From Vibrio inusitatus (lineage in GTDB: Bacteria; Pseudomonadota; Gammaproteobacteria; Enterobacterales; Vibrionaceae), in contig AP024878.1 in the NCBI GenBank assembly GCA_024346935.1, positions 992,001-1,056,000 of the forward strand: a stretch of 64,000 nucleotides of DNA, given 5' to 3'. The notes beneath the pieces were generated by a model. That model was not told the origin of the DNA and did not search any database. It was given only the letters and a program-made list of their open reading frames with translations. The stretch's first letter is position 1. Each line of letters opens with the position of its first letter. Of this stretch, positions 1-8,386 are shown one piece after another. Made by a program: the position numbers and the translations under genes.

Positions 1-200
1 TCTAAGCCAAGGAACGTCAGAATCTGTTCGCCTGCGAACAAGAATAGAAACATCACCACTAGCGCTATCACTAATTCACGAATCAATACTAGGCGACGTC
101 GTTTCTTATCAATGTGTTTGAGTAATGACGTGAAAATAGGCAAGTTGCCCATAGGGTCCATGATAAGAAAGAGCATCACAGCGGCTGATATAGTATCCAT
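1..200 (-). CDS. MarC/YhgN-family membrane protein (N-terminal part only)
   Basis: The first 66 codons of a gene that runs off the left edge. The reading frame begins with MDTISAAVMLFLIMDPMGN, the typical start of the MarC/YhgN family of multi-pass inner-membrane proteins. The DPMGN motif in the first helix and the basic stretch HIDKKRRRL between helices 1 and 2 are visible, followed by a second hydrophobic helix. Members are annotated as putative amino-acid exporters, but the substrate is not established. It is divergent from the glutathione S-transferase gene at 406, with about 200 bp between them. Family assignment is firm; function is not. Confidence 0.85.
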   Translation of the reverse strand, partial: MDTISAAVMLFLIMDPMGNLPIFTSLLKHIDKKRRRLVLIRELVIALVVMFLFLFAGEQILTFLGL

Positions 201-405
201 TCAATGTCCTGATAGCTTTGGCTGATTAATTAAAAGGCGAGATTATGAAACAAGATGTGTCTACCTGTACAGAAGAATAGTCCTTGTTTTGTCAGATAGT
301 TAGCTTAAATAGGAGGCTAGTTTCAGAAAAAAGCTCAGAAAATTGCCGTCTTTTTCCAACTTGCTCCGTCTTATAGAAGTGAGATAACTATTAAGAGAGT
401 AAAAC

Positions 406-1056
406 ATGTTAAAGATTGTCAGTTTTAATATTTGTCCTTTTGTGCAAAGAGTCACTGGTGCTCTTGCAGCTAGAGGCATTGGGTTTGAGATGGAATACAT
501 TAGTCTTAAGGACAAGCCACAGTGGTTCTTGGAACTTTCTCCCAATGGACAAGTTCCGGTGTTGATTACGGAATCTGGCACAGCCTTGTTTGAGTCGGAT
601 GCAATCGTTGAATATATTGAAGATGAATATGGTCCACTTGAAGAAAATGTCAGCAATGAGCAGCGCGCACTAGATAGAGCATGGAGTTATTTAGGTACTA
701 AACATTACCTTCCTCAATGCGGGGCAATGAGTAGCAAGAGCGCTGATATTTTTGAACAGCGCTCTGAAAAGCTAGTCGCTGCATTTAAGAAAGTAGAAGC
801 ACAGCTAAATTTGAGCTTCACTTTTTTTAAATCGAATCAATTAAGTAACGTTGATATTGCGTGGCTTCCTTTGCTCCATAGAGCGCATATTATTAAACAG
901 CACAGCGGGTACGACTTTTTGTCTGGCTTACCCAAAGCTCAGGCTTGGCAAAAGAACCTGTTGAGTTCGGGACTTATTGAGCCGACGATATCAGAAGATT
1001 TTGAGGCAGCATTTAAAAGCTTCTACCTGAAAGATACTTATCTTGCCGAAAAATAG
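406..1056 (+). CDS. glutathione S-transferase family protein
   Basis: A 216-residue cytosolic protein with the GST layout: an N-terminal thioredoxin-like domain (about residues 1-78) and a helical C-terminal domain. The N-terminal segment has SFNICPFVQR, where a cysteine takes the active-site position as in omega-class GSTs and dehydroascorbate reductases. The cis-proline motif NGQVPVL and the glutathione-binding ESDAIVEYIE follow near residue 65. A purine-rich segment lies just before the ATG. A cysteine-type GST usually does glutathione-dependent reduction or deglutathionylation rather than conjugation, but the substrate cannot be read from the sequence. It stands alone, divergent from the MarC-like gene. 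Confidence 0.85.
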   Translation: MLKIVSFNICPFVQRVTGALAARGIGFEMEYISLKDKPQWFLELSPNGQVPVLITESGTALFESDAIVEYIEDEYGPLEENVSNEQRALDRAWSYLGTKHYLPQCGAMSSKSADIFEQRSEKLVAAFKKVEAQLNLSFTFFKSNQLSNVDIAWLPLLHRAHIIKQHSGYDFLSGLPKAQAWQKNLLSSGLIEPTISEDFEAAFKSFYLKDTYLAEK

Positions 1057-1227
1057 TACTAAGCCTAAAGAGTGTGGTGGATTCACAGTCAAGGGTAGGG
1101 AGATAGGTTGAGATTCTTACCAATAATCGATCGTGTTCAAAGTGTTAGCTTTTGATTGAATAAAAAAACAGCATCTAAATGGCTTAGGATTGTTGCACTA
1201 GAAAAGCTATGGTACACATATTGTTAC

Positions 1228-1303
1228 GTCCCCTTAGTTCAGCTGGATAGAACAAGGGCCTCCTAAGCCTTAGACACAGGTTCGAATCCTGTAGGGGACG
1301 CCA
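1228..1303 (+). tRNA. tRNA-Arg (anticodon CCT)
   Basis: A complete 76-nt cloverleaf. The acceptor stem GTCCCCT pairs with AGGGGAC, the anticodon loop is CTCCTAA giving anticodon CCT, the T loop is TTCGAAT, and the 3' CCA is encoded. It decodes the rare arginine codon AGG and corresponds to E. coli argW. This tRNA is a frequent phage and island integration site, but no integrase gene or duplicated 3' end is visible downstream in this window. Confidence 0.95.
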
Positions 1304-1638
1304 CTTCAGCCCTTGCTCCCTTATTTATCAGTGCCTTGTAAAGTAATAGCTCTTTCTTGGTGCGATTCTGGTGCCTTTAGATTGTCGTTTCTGATTTTTT
1401 GTAAAGCATAAGAAGATAAACGCGAGTTGAACTGTGCGGTTCTCTCCATGAGATAGTGGCATAGTGAATTTGGTTACTTGATCAGAGGCTTTGTAATATC
1501 TCTACTCATTCACCATATGCCTAAGTGAGCCAATTCGCTGATTTTAGGCAAGATAAAGCGATAATTTTAGTTAATATCACAGAACATGTAGGTTGTTTAA
1601 GATACTGTCTAATTAGCTTTTAAAAATAGGAGAGCATC
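1304..1638. other. intergenic region with weak inverted repeats
   Basis: No gene was recognised in these 335 bases. Two imperfect hairpins are present: GGCATAGTGAAT at 1458-1469 against ATTCAC-CA-TATGCC at 1508-1521, and TGCCTAA at 1518-1524 against TTAGGCA at 1544-1550. They overlap and could be alternative folds. No clear U tract follows the tRNA. Confidence 0.4.
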
Positions 1639-1764
1639 ATGGGAACAGTTCTAGGTATGTTAGTGTTGGCATCTATCGCGTACTTGATAAAGAAAAACAC
1701 AGGACTGCACTTACATCAGTGGTTTTCTAAGAAATATCAACAGCATCTAAACGCAAAAAAATGA
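1639..1764 (+). CDS. small single-span membrane peptide (41 aa), unknown
   Basis: An ATG preceded at good spacing by AGGAGAG opens a 41-codon frame, beginning MGTVLGMLVLASIAYLIKKN. One hydrophobic segment (residues 2-17) is followed by a positively charged tail ending in QHLNAKK. This fits a small inner-membrane peptide with its C-terminus in the cytoplasm. I do not recognise the family. The strong ribosome binding site and the hydrophobic-then-basic pattern favour a real gene over chance. Confidence 0.5.
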   Translation: MGTVLGMLVLASIAYLIKKNTGLHLHQWFSKKYQQHLNAKK

Positions 1765-1907
1765 ACCAAAATTCGGCATGACTCTTGATGAGATGTGTGG
1801 CTTCTATTCGTTAAAAGTAATTATCCCAATCCATTCTGGAATGTTCTTCATGCATTCCATTCCTTACAATGGATACAGTTCGCCGACTTCAACGTACTAA
1901 ATGATTT

Positions 1908-2246
1908 TTAGCCCACTCGGGTAATAAAGGTTTGCTCGTCATCCACAAAAGCTACAAAGCCGTCGTGATAGATAAACACCCGACCACGCCCCTCAACTAG
2001 GCAGGCAAGCTGTGGATTTAAATCTTCTTCGTTATCCCTGCTTTGAAAAGTGCCAGTATCAGTGATTACGCCGCTGAGTGTAGGCAAATATCCATAAGTG
2101 CGCTTGGCTTGATCAATCAAGTTCAATTCGCTGGCGGTAGAGAAGCAAGAGGGGATTGCACCTGCATCTTCGATAAATATAGTTTTCAATTCTTCAAAAG
2201 CTGTAATCACCAGCCAGTCGATGCCATTAACATGATGGATAAACAT
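1908..2246 (-). CDS. hypothetical protein (112 aa)
   Basis: A 112-residue soluble protein with no signal peptide or membrane segment and no domain I can name. It has a mixed composition with aromatic and acidic patches, for example HHVNGIDWLVI at the start and FIYHDGFVAFVDDEQ near the end, consistent with a small alpha/beta fold. Upstream there is only a weak purine stretch (GAGAAA), so the start is not certain. No neighbour suggests a role. The complementary strand also has an open frame, but this strand has the more protein-like composition. Confidence 0.5.
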   Translation of the reverse strand: MFIHHVNGIDWLVITAFEELKTIFIEDAGAIPSCFSTASELNLIDQAKRTYGYLPTLSGVITDTGTFQSRDNEEDLNPQLACLVEGRGRVFIYHDGFVAFVDDEQTFITRVG

Positions 2247-2405
2247 AGAGTTTCTCGGGAATTCTGATGCGGAGATTTTATCACTATCAGAGGGGAACGT
2301 TGTAGAGATTTAATGGCTAAAGGCGATAATTCTGTTTCATCTCTGTAATTTCACTAGGCACCTTTGAGATTAAGTAGTAAGACCCTTATAAATGATAAAG
2401 AAATT

Positions 2406-2534
2406 ATCAATTGAAAGTAAATATCCTAAAAAATCAATCTAACTTATTGTTATTATTCGAATATATTTTCAATAGGATAAGGTTACTTTTCATTGATGGA
2501 TTGAGTTAGCATCTTTCTTACAATGAATCCATCA
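2406..2534. repeat. imperfect inverted repeats upstream of the HPF-like gene
   Basis: Part of the 398-base gap 2247-2644, where no gene was recognised. An imperfect inverted repeat pairs 2406-2428 (starts ATCAATTGAAAGTAA) with 2473-2497 (ends TTACTTTTCATTGAT) around a 44-base AT-rich loop. A second, perfect 9-bp stem is TGATGGATT at 2494-2502 with AATCCATCA at 2526-2534. The two share bases and may be alternative structures in a leader of the gene at 2645, or a decayed mobile remnant. The pairing is visible; the role is inference. Confidence 0.4.
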
Positions 2535-2644
2535 GTAAAAAAGACACGAAGTACGGGTTTCAATTCAAGCAGAGTGCATTTAAAACCACGAGCATTGAAT
2601 CAAACATTACTTTAAATACTAAAATTAAGAATGATGGAAAGATT

Positions 2645-2956
2645 ATGAAAATCACAACCAAAGATATTGCACTCACCGAATCGATGAAAGTAGATGTAGA
2701 AGAAAAAGCGAATCATCTACAACACTTGTTTCCCGATTTAGCTAATGGTCACTTCCACATTATTTATCATGCAAGCTATGAGGAATTTGAATGCGAAATT
2801 CATGCTTCAAACCATGACGAAGTATTCTTTGCAAAAGAAAAAGGTAAAGAGTTTTTGCCAACACTGACTCATGTAACGAAAGCGCTTCAGCACCAACTTG
2901 AAAAGCAAAAAACAAAGCACTCCATTAAGCATGAGAACCACGGCTTACAAGGCTGA
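2645..2956 (+). CDS. HPF/RaiA-family ribosome-associated protein (short)
   Basis: A 103-residue protein matching the S30AE (sigma-54 modulation/ribosome hibernation) fold: MKITTKDIALTESMKVDVEE, then a core containing FHIIYHASYEEFECEIHAS, and the helix THVTKALQHQLEKQKTKH at the C-terminus. It has the length of short HPF or RaiA. Such proteins bind the 30S decoding region and inactivate or dimerise ribosomes in stationary phase. The sequence is diverged and it lacks the ptsN/rpoN neighbours usual for hpf, so it may be an extra paralogue. A long, structured leader precedes it. Confidence 0.7.
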   Translation: MKITTKDIALTESMKVDVEEKANHLQHLFPDLANGHFHIIYHASYEEFECEIHASNHDEVFFAKEKGKEFLPTLTHVTKALQHQLEKQKTKHSIKHENHGLQG

Positions 2957-3151
2957 TTTATACTTATTTAAATAGCCAAGTATTAGAAATTCATACTGTT
3001 TATCAGCATCGAAAATCGTTGCGCGTTAAATCTTTACAGCTATAGCAGATACAAGCTAGTTAATAACTTGTACCGATACCTTGGCATCTTTAAATTTCAA
3101 TTACTTGGCATTCAAAAGCCAACTTATTAACGATTCAAGATGAGAAGCGAC

Positions 3152-4360
3152 ATGGAAACATTTTTGTCTAGCCGACCAATCAAAGAGCTCACAATTACTA
3201 TTGTTGGTGGAGGAAATGCAGCACACGCTTTGGGAGCACTTCTTCCTTACAAAGGATTCAACACTCATATTTGGGCACCTTTTGGTGATGAAGCCAGATT
3301 GATAAAAGAAGGTATTGAAAAGAGTGGTGGGCTGACGGCAAACTTTGCTGAGCACAATAGTATAACTGGTTTGATTAGCGGCACTCCATCTAGTGTGTCG
3401 GCTGACCCTGCGAAAGTCATACCAGAATCAGATGTACTTCTATTACCTCTACCTTCCTTTGCCTATGTTGACGTTTTTACCAAAATTAAACCTTATATAA
3501 GGCCTGGAATGGCTATTGGTATTACTCCAGGGCAAGGTGGAGTTGATTGGGCAGCAGCGCAAGTTTTGGGCGAGAAGCTTAACGGTGTAACGCTCTTTTC
3601 TATTATGCCGATGCCATTCAACTGCCGTATTAATCGATATGGTGAAAGTGTCGAAGTTCAAGAACTTAAGCGTGCCTATAAGATTGCTTGCTCCCCAGTA
3701 AGTCAGTCTTCTTTCGTGATTTCGCTTTGTGAAGAATTGTTTGATAAAACTGAAAGCTGTGGAAGTATGCTCTCCGCTTCGCTTTACCCTATCAATGCGG
3801 TTATTCACCCCTCTAGATTGTATGAATTAACGAAAGACTACCAACAAGGCTCCGTGTTAGCAGAAAATCCTTTTTTCTATGAAGGAATGACCACCACAAC
3901 TGCTGACTATATGAACCGAATCAACAACGAAATTATTGCCGTTAGCGAGCAGCTACAACAAGTAGGATTTGACGTTGATATTCCTCATATAAAAGATTTC
4001 TTGGCAAGTTACGTTTATAACGACAGCGCCAGTTCTTTGGATGAATTCTTTGCCAATAACCCAGCCTATAAAGGCTTTCAATGCCCATTCAAATCTGTTG
4101 AAGGTGGCTTTGTTCCTGATTTCAATAACCGTTATTTTACAGAAGACATCCCATTAGGCTTGTGTATAACTAAAGGTGTGGCTGAGTTAGTCGATGTCAA
4201 AACCCCTTTCATTGACGAGATCATTACTTGGGCGCAATATCATATGGGGAAAGAGTATCTGAACAATGGAAGGCTTACAGGTAAAGACCTTGGAGAAACG
4301 CATGCTCCTCAAAGGTTTGGGATCACTACTTTAGACGGATTACTTGCTTTTTATCTATAG
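3152..4360 (+). CDS. NAD/NADP octopine/nopaline (opine) dehydrogenase family protein
   Basis: About 402 residues. The N-terminal Rossmann domain opens with ITIVGGGNAAHALGALL, a dinucleotide-binding motif. The C-terminal half carries the opine dehydrogenase signature INAVIHPSRLYEL and NPFFYEGMT. Family enzymes reductively couple an amino acid amine to a 2-oxo acid using NAD(P)H. The frame also opens at an ATG at 3140, but the ATG at 3152 has GAGAAG at proper spacing and is preferred. It is monocistronic. No nicotianamine-like synthase or metallophore exporter is nearby, so a metallophore role is not supported. Confidence 0.75.
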   Translation: METFLSSRPIKELTITIVGGGNAAHALGALLPYKGFNTHIWAPFGDEARLIKEGIEKSGGLTANFAEHNSITGLISGTPSSVSADPAKVIPESDVLLLPLPSFAYVDVFTKIKPYIRPGMAIGITPGQGGVDWAAAQVLGEKLNGVTLFSIMPMPFNCRINRYGESVEVQELKRAYKIACSPVSQSSFVISLCEELFDKTESCGSMLSASLYPINAVIHPSRLYELTKDYQQGSVLAENPFFYEGMTTTTADYMNRINNEIIAVSEQLQQVGFDVDIPHIKDFLASYVYNDSASSLDEFFANNPAYKGFQCPFKSVEGGFVPDFNNRYFTEDIPLGLCITKGVAELVDVKTPFIDEIITWAQYHMGKEYLNNGRLTGKDLGETHAPQRFGITTLDGLLAFYL

Positions 4361-4879
4361 ATCTAGAGCTGTAAAAAGTGACTTAGATGGTGTTTTCAAT
4401 CAAGAGGTAAGTAACCAGTATTCTCGAATCTGTAGAATAAATGCTCTGATGATGGAGGGACTTTTATGCCAGCAATAATTTGTCGAAAATGTAATGCTGG
4501 CATGAGTAGTGTCTGCAGGACATTTTTCGGTTTCAGTAGCGGTGTTATTTGTCTTCTTGCTCAAAGGCTCTGCTCATTGTGCTGAAAATGTATATCTAGG
4601 TGGCTCCCTATTGCAACTATCTTACGATTTCTATTGTATTCACCCATTTTTCAATAAAAGTTATTTCAAAACTTAAATTCTGTGCAAACGGTAACGCAAC
4701 CGATTGCACATTAATCTTAGTAGCGAATAGTCATTAAAATGGTGTTATCTTGCATTTTTTTAGAGTGATAACTCTAAAAAAGACGTCAAATGAGTAATAA
4801 CTAGAAACATATCTGCCTAGTGCAGATATAGCTTAGTCACAAAATAGCATTATTATCCCCGTAGATTTTTATATCGCAA
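4361..4879 (+). promoter_or_regulatory. 519-bp intergenic leader with hairpins upstream of the cpdB-like gene
   Basis: No convincing gene. A perfect 9-bp inverted repeat ATGCCAGCA (4466-4474) / TGCTGGCAT (4495-4503) is followed by ACATTTTTCG, which can alternatively pair with CGAAAATGT at 4484-4492. A second perfect palindrome, TTTTTTAGAG (4756-4765) / CTCTAAAAAA (4772-4781), lies about 100 bp before the start codon. A 39-codon frame beginning at 4466 with a good GGAGGG site is possible but has no recognisable family. PurR-like boxes are listed separately. Confidence 0.4.
4681..4710 (+). promoter_or_regulatory. PurR-like operator(s)
   Basis: ACGCAACCGATTGCAC at 4694-4709 matches 12 of 16 bases of the PurR consensus ACGCAAACGTTTGCGT, including the central CG. 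The flanking GTGCAAACGGTAACGC at 4682-4697 is a second, weaker half-matching site. The outer sequence TGTGCAA/TTGCACA (4681-4687, 4704-4710) is itself a perfect inverted repeat. The next gene is a nucleotide-scavenging phosphatase, which makes purine control plausible. It is about 185 bp before the start codon, so other LacI-family proteins remain possible. Confidence 0.5.
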
Positions 4880-4894
4880 ATGAACGAGGATTTA

Positions 4895-7036
4895 ATGTCT
4901 TTTACTAAGAATGTTGCAGTGTGCAGTGCGTTATCACTGGTAATTATGGGCTGTAATAGCGCAAGTGACTCAGGTGGCAGTAAGGTTTCGATAGACCTTC
5001 GCTTAATGGAAACAACAGATTTACACGGTAATATGATGCCGTTTGACTACTTTGCTAATAAATACGAGCCAAGCTACGGCTTTGCTCGTACTGCTCTGAT
5101 CATAGATGATGCACGTAGTGAAGTGACAAACAGTATGTTGTTTGACAACGGTGATCTTATTCAAGGTAGCCCGATGGCGGATTATATTGCCAATCAGTTT
5201 GCAAAAGACAATGACTATCTAGAACGCAATGCTCATCCAGTTTATAAAGCAATGAACTTGATGGACTACGATGCTGCCAACATTGGTAACCATGAGTTTA
5301 ACTACGGTCTAGATTTTCTAGCTGCAGCTACACAACACGCTAACTTCCCTTATGTCGTATCGAACGTGTTCGAGTATGACGAAACCATTTTAACGATTGA
5401 GCACTTTCAATCGAATACTTGTGATGTGGCTGGAACTCAACTTGGGTCTGAATTTTTAAATGTTGCAGAGCCGGCATTCCAGCCATTTGTGATGTTAGAT
5501 CGCACCTTTACCGCCCGAAACGGCGAAGAATATAACGTCAAAGTGGGCGTTATTGGCTTTACGCCACCGCAAATCATGAGTTGGGATGCAAGCCACCTAG
5601 AGTGCAATGTTGTTGTATCTGATATCCAAGCAACTGCAGCTTATTACGTACCTCAAATGAAAGAGCAGGGTGCTGATGTGATCGTCGCAATTCCTCATTC
5701 AGGTTTGACTGGTGGCGATCAAGATGGTGAGTTTATTGAAAATGCTACTTGGCAGCTTGCTAAGGTAGATGGCATTGATGCAATCATGTTTGGTCACGAT
5801 CACAATAATTTCCCAACCACATCAGGCAGTTATGATGGTATGGCTGGCGTAGATGCACCTGCAGGTAAAATCTTTGGTAAGCCAGCGGTAATGCCAGGAT
5901 TCTGGGGTAACCATGTGGGCATTATTGATCTGGTGTTGGAAACACGTGATGCAGGTAAGTCTTGGATTGTAAACTATGACGAGAGTACTACTGAGCTTCG
6001 TGCATTGCCAGAAGATGAAAATGCAGTGTCTGAAGCAGTAGTGAATCAAGTCGCAGCTGAACACTCAGCAACACAAAAATACATGGCTGAACCTATCCTC
6101 GCTATCTCTCAGAAGATCAACAGCTTCTTCTCTGCGGTAGAACCTGATCTATCTGTACAGATTGTTAACGAAGCACAGTTCCACTGGGGTTTAGACCAGA
6201 TCGATTCTTCAGATCTTGATTTTGAGGCTGGCTCTATTTTGATGTCTGTGTCTGCACCATTTAAAGGTGGCCGAGGTGGCAGTGATGACTACACCGATAT
6301 CAACGGTGAAGAGCTGACCAATGCGAGTGTTGCTGACCTCTATGTATTCGACAACAACACACCTTCAATCTTGAAGTTGACTGTTGCAGATATTAAAGAG
6401 TGGCTTGAAACTATCGCTTCTCAACAGTACAAAACAGTGCAGAATGAAGGTGACTATTTACTTCATCAAATGTTCCGTAGCTACAACTACGATGTGTTTT
6501 ATGCTGGCTGGGATGAAGAAGGTAATGCCATTGAGCTTAACTACACGATTGATGTAACAAAGCCACCGCGTTACCTTGTTGATGACCAAGGAGAGCTTGA
6601 ACTTGTCGATGGCAAACCACAACAACAAGATAGTCGCCGAATTGGCGAACTGACCTATGACGGTGTAGCCTTGATGGATGAGCAAGTTGTTTATGTAGTG
6701 ACTAACAACTACCGCGCTTCTAATGATTGGATCCCGGGTATTGATAACGCAGAAGAAGTGCTTAAAGATGCGGCTTACACAAACCGTGAACTAGTTGATC
6801 AATATCTGAAACATCTTGCTGAGCAAGCTGAATCTGAAGAAGTAGTACCAAAGCATGAGTTTGTTAACGCTAAAAACTTTAGCCTGATGGGTACTCAAGG
6901 GCTGAAAGTTAACTTCCTGTCATCGCCAAGAGCAGAAGCATTTGCTGAAGAAGTAGATTCAATTGAATTTACTAACGAAACTGGCAATGTTGGTGATAAT
7001 GAAGGTTATAGCGTTTACACCTATACGTTCAATTAA
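4895..7036 (+). CDS. CpdB-type 2',3'-cyclic phosphodiesterase/nucleotidase lipoprotein
   Basis: A 713-residue surface or periplasmic lipoprotein: a signal peptide ending in VIMGC, with the lipidated cysteine near residue 20. The N-terminal metallophosphatase domain carries TTDLHGNMMPFDYF, NGDLIQGSP, GNHEFNYG, IPHSG and GHDHNN, the metal and phosphate ligands of the 5'-nucleotidase superfamily. The C-terminal half is the 5'-nucleotidase substrate-binding domain. Wording of the motifs is closest to CpdB, which hydrolyses 2',3'-cyclic nucleotides and 3'-nucleotides for scavenging. A frame start at 4880 exists, but the ATG at 4895 has GAGGA in place. Classical CpdB is soluble periplasmic, so the lipid anchor is a variation. 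PurR-like boxes lie upstream and a terminator downstream. Confidence 0.85.
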   Translation: MSFTKNVAVCSALSLVIMGCNSASDSGGSKVSIDLRLMETTDLHGNMMPFDYFANKYEPSYGFARTALIIDDARSEVTNSMLFDNGDLIQGSPMADYIANQFAKDNDYLERNAHPVYKAMNLMDYDAANIGNHEFNYGLDFLAAATQHANFPYVVSNVFEYDETILTIEHFQSNTCDVAGTQLGSEFLNVAEPAFQPFVMLDRTFTARNGEEYNVKVGVIGFTPPQIMSWDASHLECNVVVSDIQATAAYYVPQMKEQGADVIVAIPHSGLTGGDQDGEFIENATWQLAKVDGIDAIMFGHDHNNFPTTSGSYDGMAGVDAPAGKIFGKPAVMPGFWGNHVGIIDLVLETRDAGKSWIVNYDESTTELRALPEDENAVSEAVVNQVAAEHSATQKYMAEPILAISQKINSFFSAVEPDLSVQIVNEAQFHWGLDQIDSSDLDFEAGSILMSVSAPFKGGRGGSDDYTDINGEELTNASVADLYVFDNNTPSILKLTVADIKEWLETIASQQYKTVQNEGDYLLHQMFRSYNYDVFYAGWDEEGNAIELNYTIDVTKPPRYLVDDQGELELVDGKPQQQDSRRIGELTYDGVALMDEQVVYVVTNNYRASNDWIPGIDNAEEVLKDAAYTNRELVDQYLKHLAEQAESEEVVPKHEFVNAKNFSLMGTQGLKVNFLSSPRAEAFAEEVDSIEFTNETGNVGDNEGYSVYTYTFN

Positions 7037-7064
7037 TCGTTTTGATGGTTAATTAATAACTCTG

Positions 7065-7096
7065 GGCAGGCCAAATGGTCTGCCTTTGTTTTATTT
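7065..7096 (+). terminator. terminator after the cpdB-like gene
   Basis: A GGCAGGCC-AAAT-GGTCTGCC hairpin is followed by a T-rich run (TTTGTTTTATTT). The rest of the gap to the regulator at 7337 is AT-rich; a 67-codon frame at 7086 lies in the terminator tail, lacks a ribosome binding site and is not accepted as a gene. Confidence 0.8.
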
Positions 7097-7336
7097 GGTT
7101 ACACTTTTGTGGCCAATGTTTCAGTTATCAAATCTAATCAAGATGCTGATAACTTATAACACTTTGTTTTTAAATTACTTATTCTTTGATTATGATGTTT
7201 CCCGAAATGTTATATCGACTATTCCATATAAATCATCAGCCTCATTTATAGTTCACTCTCTGTACAGCGGTGCCTTACCTATAAAATAAAACGGTATTCG
7301 CGTGCAAATTTGGCTTAAACACAGAGAGAATTGATC

Positions 7337-8290
7337 ATGCAAGCAACCCTTACTCCCACATTTACCTCAACCAACCCCGATACTATATCGCTACTAAGGA
7401 AAGTAGACCTTAACCTTATTGTTGTATTTGAGGCTGTGATGGCTGAAAGGAACGTGACCCGCGCAGCAAGGATCTTAAACATGTCTCAACCTGCTGTGAG
7501 TAATGCCTTATCGCGTTTGCGTGCTTTGTTTGACGATGAATTGTTTGAGCGCATGGGCCGAGGGATTGTGCCTACAGTTCGTGCTGAACAGCTTCAAAGC
7601 TCGTTGAGCCATGTTATGCATATCATCAGAGATGAATTACCTAATAGCCGTTTCGAGGCGGAATCATCTTGTCGCAATTATCATATTGTTCTTCGTGCGC
7701 CGCAAGACCAGCGTTATTTAAGCGAACTGATTACTCAGGTTTCAGAAAATGCTCCGGGCGTATCTTTATCTTTGATTTCAGAGACACATCCAACGCATGC
7801 TCCTCTTAATCAAAATACTGACTTCGTCATTGATATGGAACCGGTTATGACAGAAGGCTTTACCAGTAGTTTGCTGTTATCTGATGAATTGGTGGTCGTA
7901 TTTGCAGAAGATCATCCTCGCCTGAATCAATACTTGAACCTTACCTTTGATTGCCTACAAGTAGAGAAAATGGCAGTAACCGCCAATATGCAATCTCGTT
8001 TACAAAAGATTAATGCATTGAGTAAGAAACCCACTTATTTATCTAGTAGCTTAGATGAGGTAATGACAATAGTTGCGAACACAGATTTAATTAGTGTCGC
8101 TCCTAGGCGAGTGGTGGAGCAGTTAGGAAGCCAGTTCAATATTCGTGTATTGCCTTTACCAGGTAAAGACGACCGATTTAATACCTATTTAAATTGGCAT
8201 CAAGCAAATGAAAAAGATGACTCTCACGCTTGGATGAAACAACAAATTCAAAGTGTATTTGAACACGCTTTCCCTTTTGTTGTTAAATAG
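7337..8290 (+). CDS. LysR-family transcriptional regulator, LeuO-like
   Basis: About 317 residues. The N-terminal winged helix-turn-helix reads KVDLNLIVVFEAVMAERNVTRAA then MSQPAVSNALSRLRALFDDELF, close in wording to LeuO. The C-terminal region is the effector-binding domain. A TTG codon at 7331 is also in frame, but the ATG at 7337 has GAGAGA at normal spacing. LeuO proteins act as anti-silencers of H-NS-bound AT-rich loci and as regulators of surface and virulence genes. Its place immediately upstream of the pilus locus suggests, but does not prove, that it controls that locus. It ends at its own terminator. Confidence 0.8.
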   Translation: MQATLTPTFTSTNPDTISLLRKVDLNLIVVFEAVMAERNVTRAARILNMSQPAVSNALSRLRALFDDELFERMGRGIVPTVRAEQLQSSLSHVMHIIRDELPNSRFEAESSCRNYHIVLRAPQDQRYLSELITQVSENAPGVSLSLISETHPTHAPLNQNTDFVIDMEPVMTEGFTSSLLLSDELVVVFAEDHPRLNQYLNLTFDCLQVEKMAVTANMQSRLQKINALSKKPTYLSSSLDEVMTIVANTDLISVAPRRVVEQLGSQFNIRVLPLPGKDDRFNTYLNWHQANEKDDSHAWMKQQIQSVFEHAFPFVVK

Positions 8291-8318
8291 TTACTTCCTT
8301 TATTGTGGATATTATTTC

Positions 8319-8350
8319 ATGCTCACTGGATAATCAGTGAGCATTTTTAT
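8319..8350 (+). terminator. terminator after the LeuO-like gene
   Basis: A perfect 10-bp stem ATGCTCACTG / CAGTGAGCAT around a 6-base loop, followed by TTTTTAT. It separates the regulator from the pilus promoter. Confidence 0.85.
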
Positions 8351-8386
8351 TTCACTTCTATATAAGATAAGCTAATGTTCTCTATT

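Noticed and set aside
1228..1764. Genomic island inserted at tRNA-Arg
   Set aside because: No integrase, no duplicated tRNA 3' end and no foreign gene set downstream.
2043..2267. 74-codon plus-strand frame
   Set aside because: Lies opposite the longer minus-strand gene at 1908-2246 and lacks a ribosome binding site.
3152..4360. Staphylopine-type metallophore cluster
   Set aside because: No synthase, exporter or metal-uptake genes flank the opine dehydrogenase-like gene.
7086..7289. 67-codon frame after the cpdB-like gene
   Set aside because: It begins within the terminator tail, has no ribosome binding site and a low-complexity AT-driven composition.
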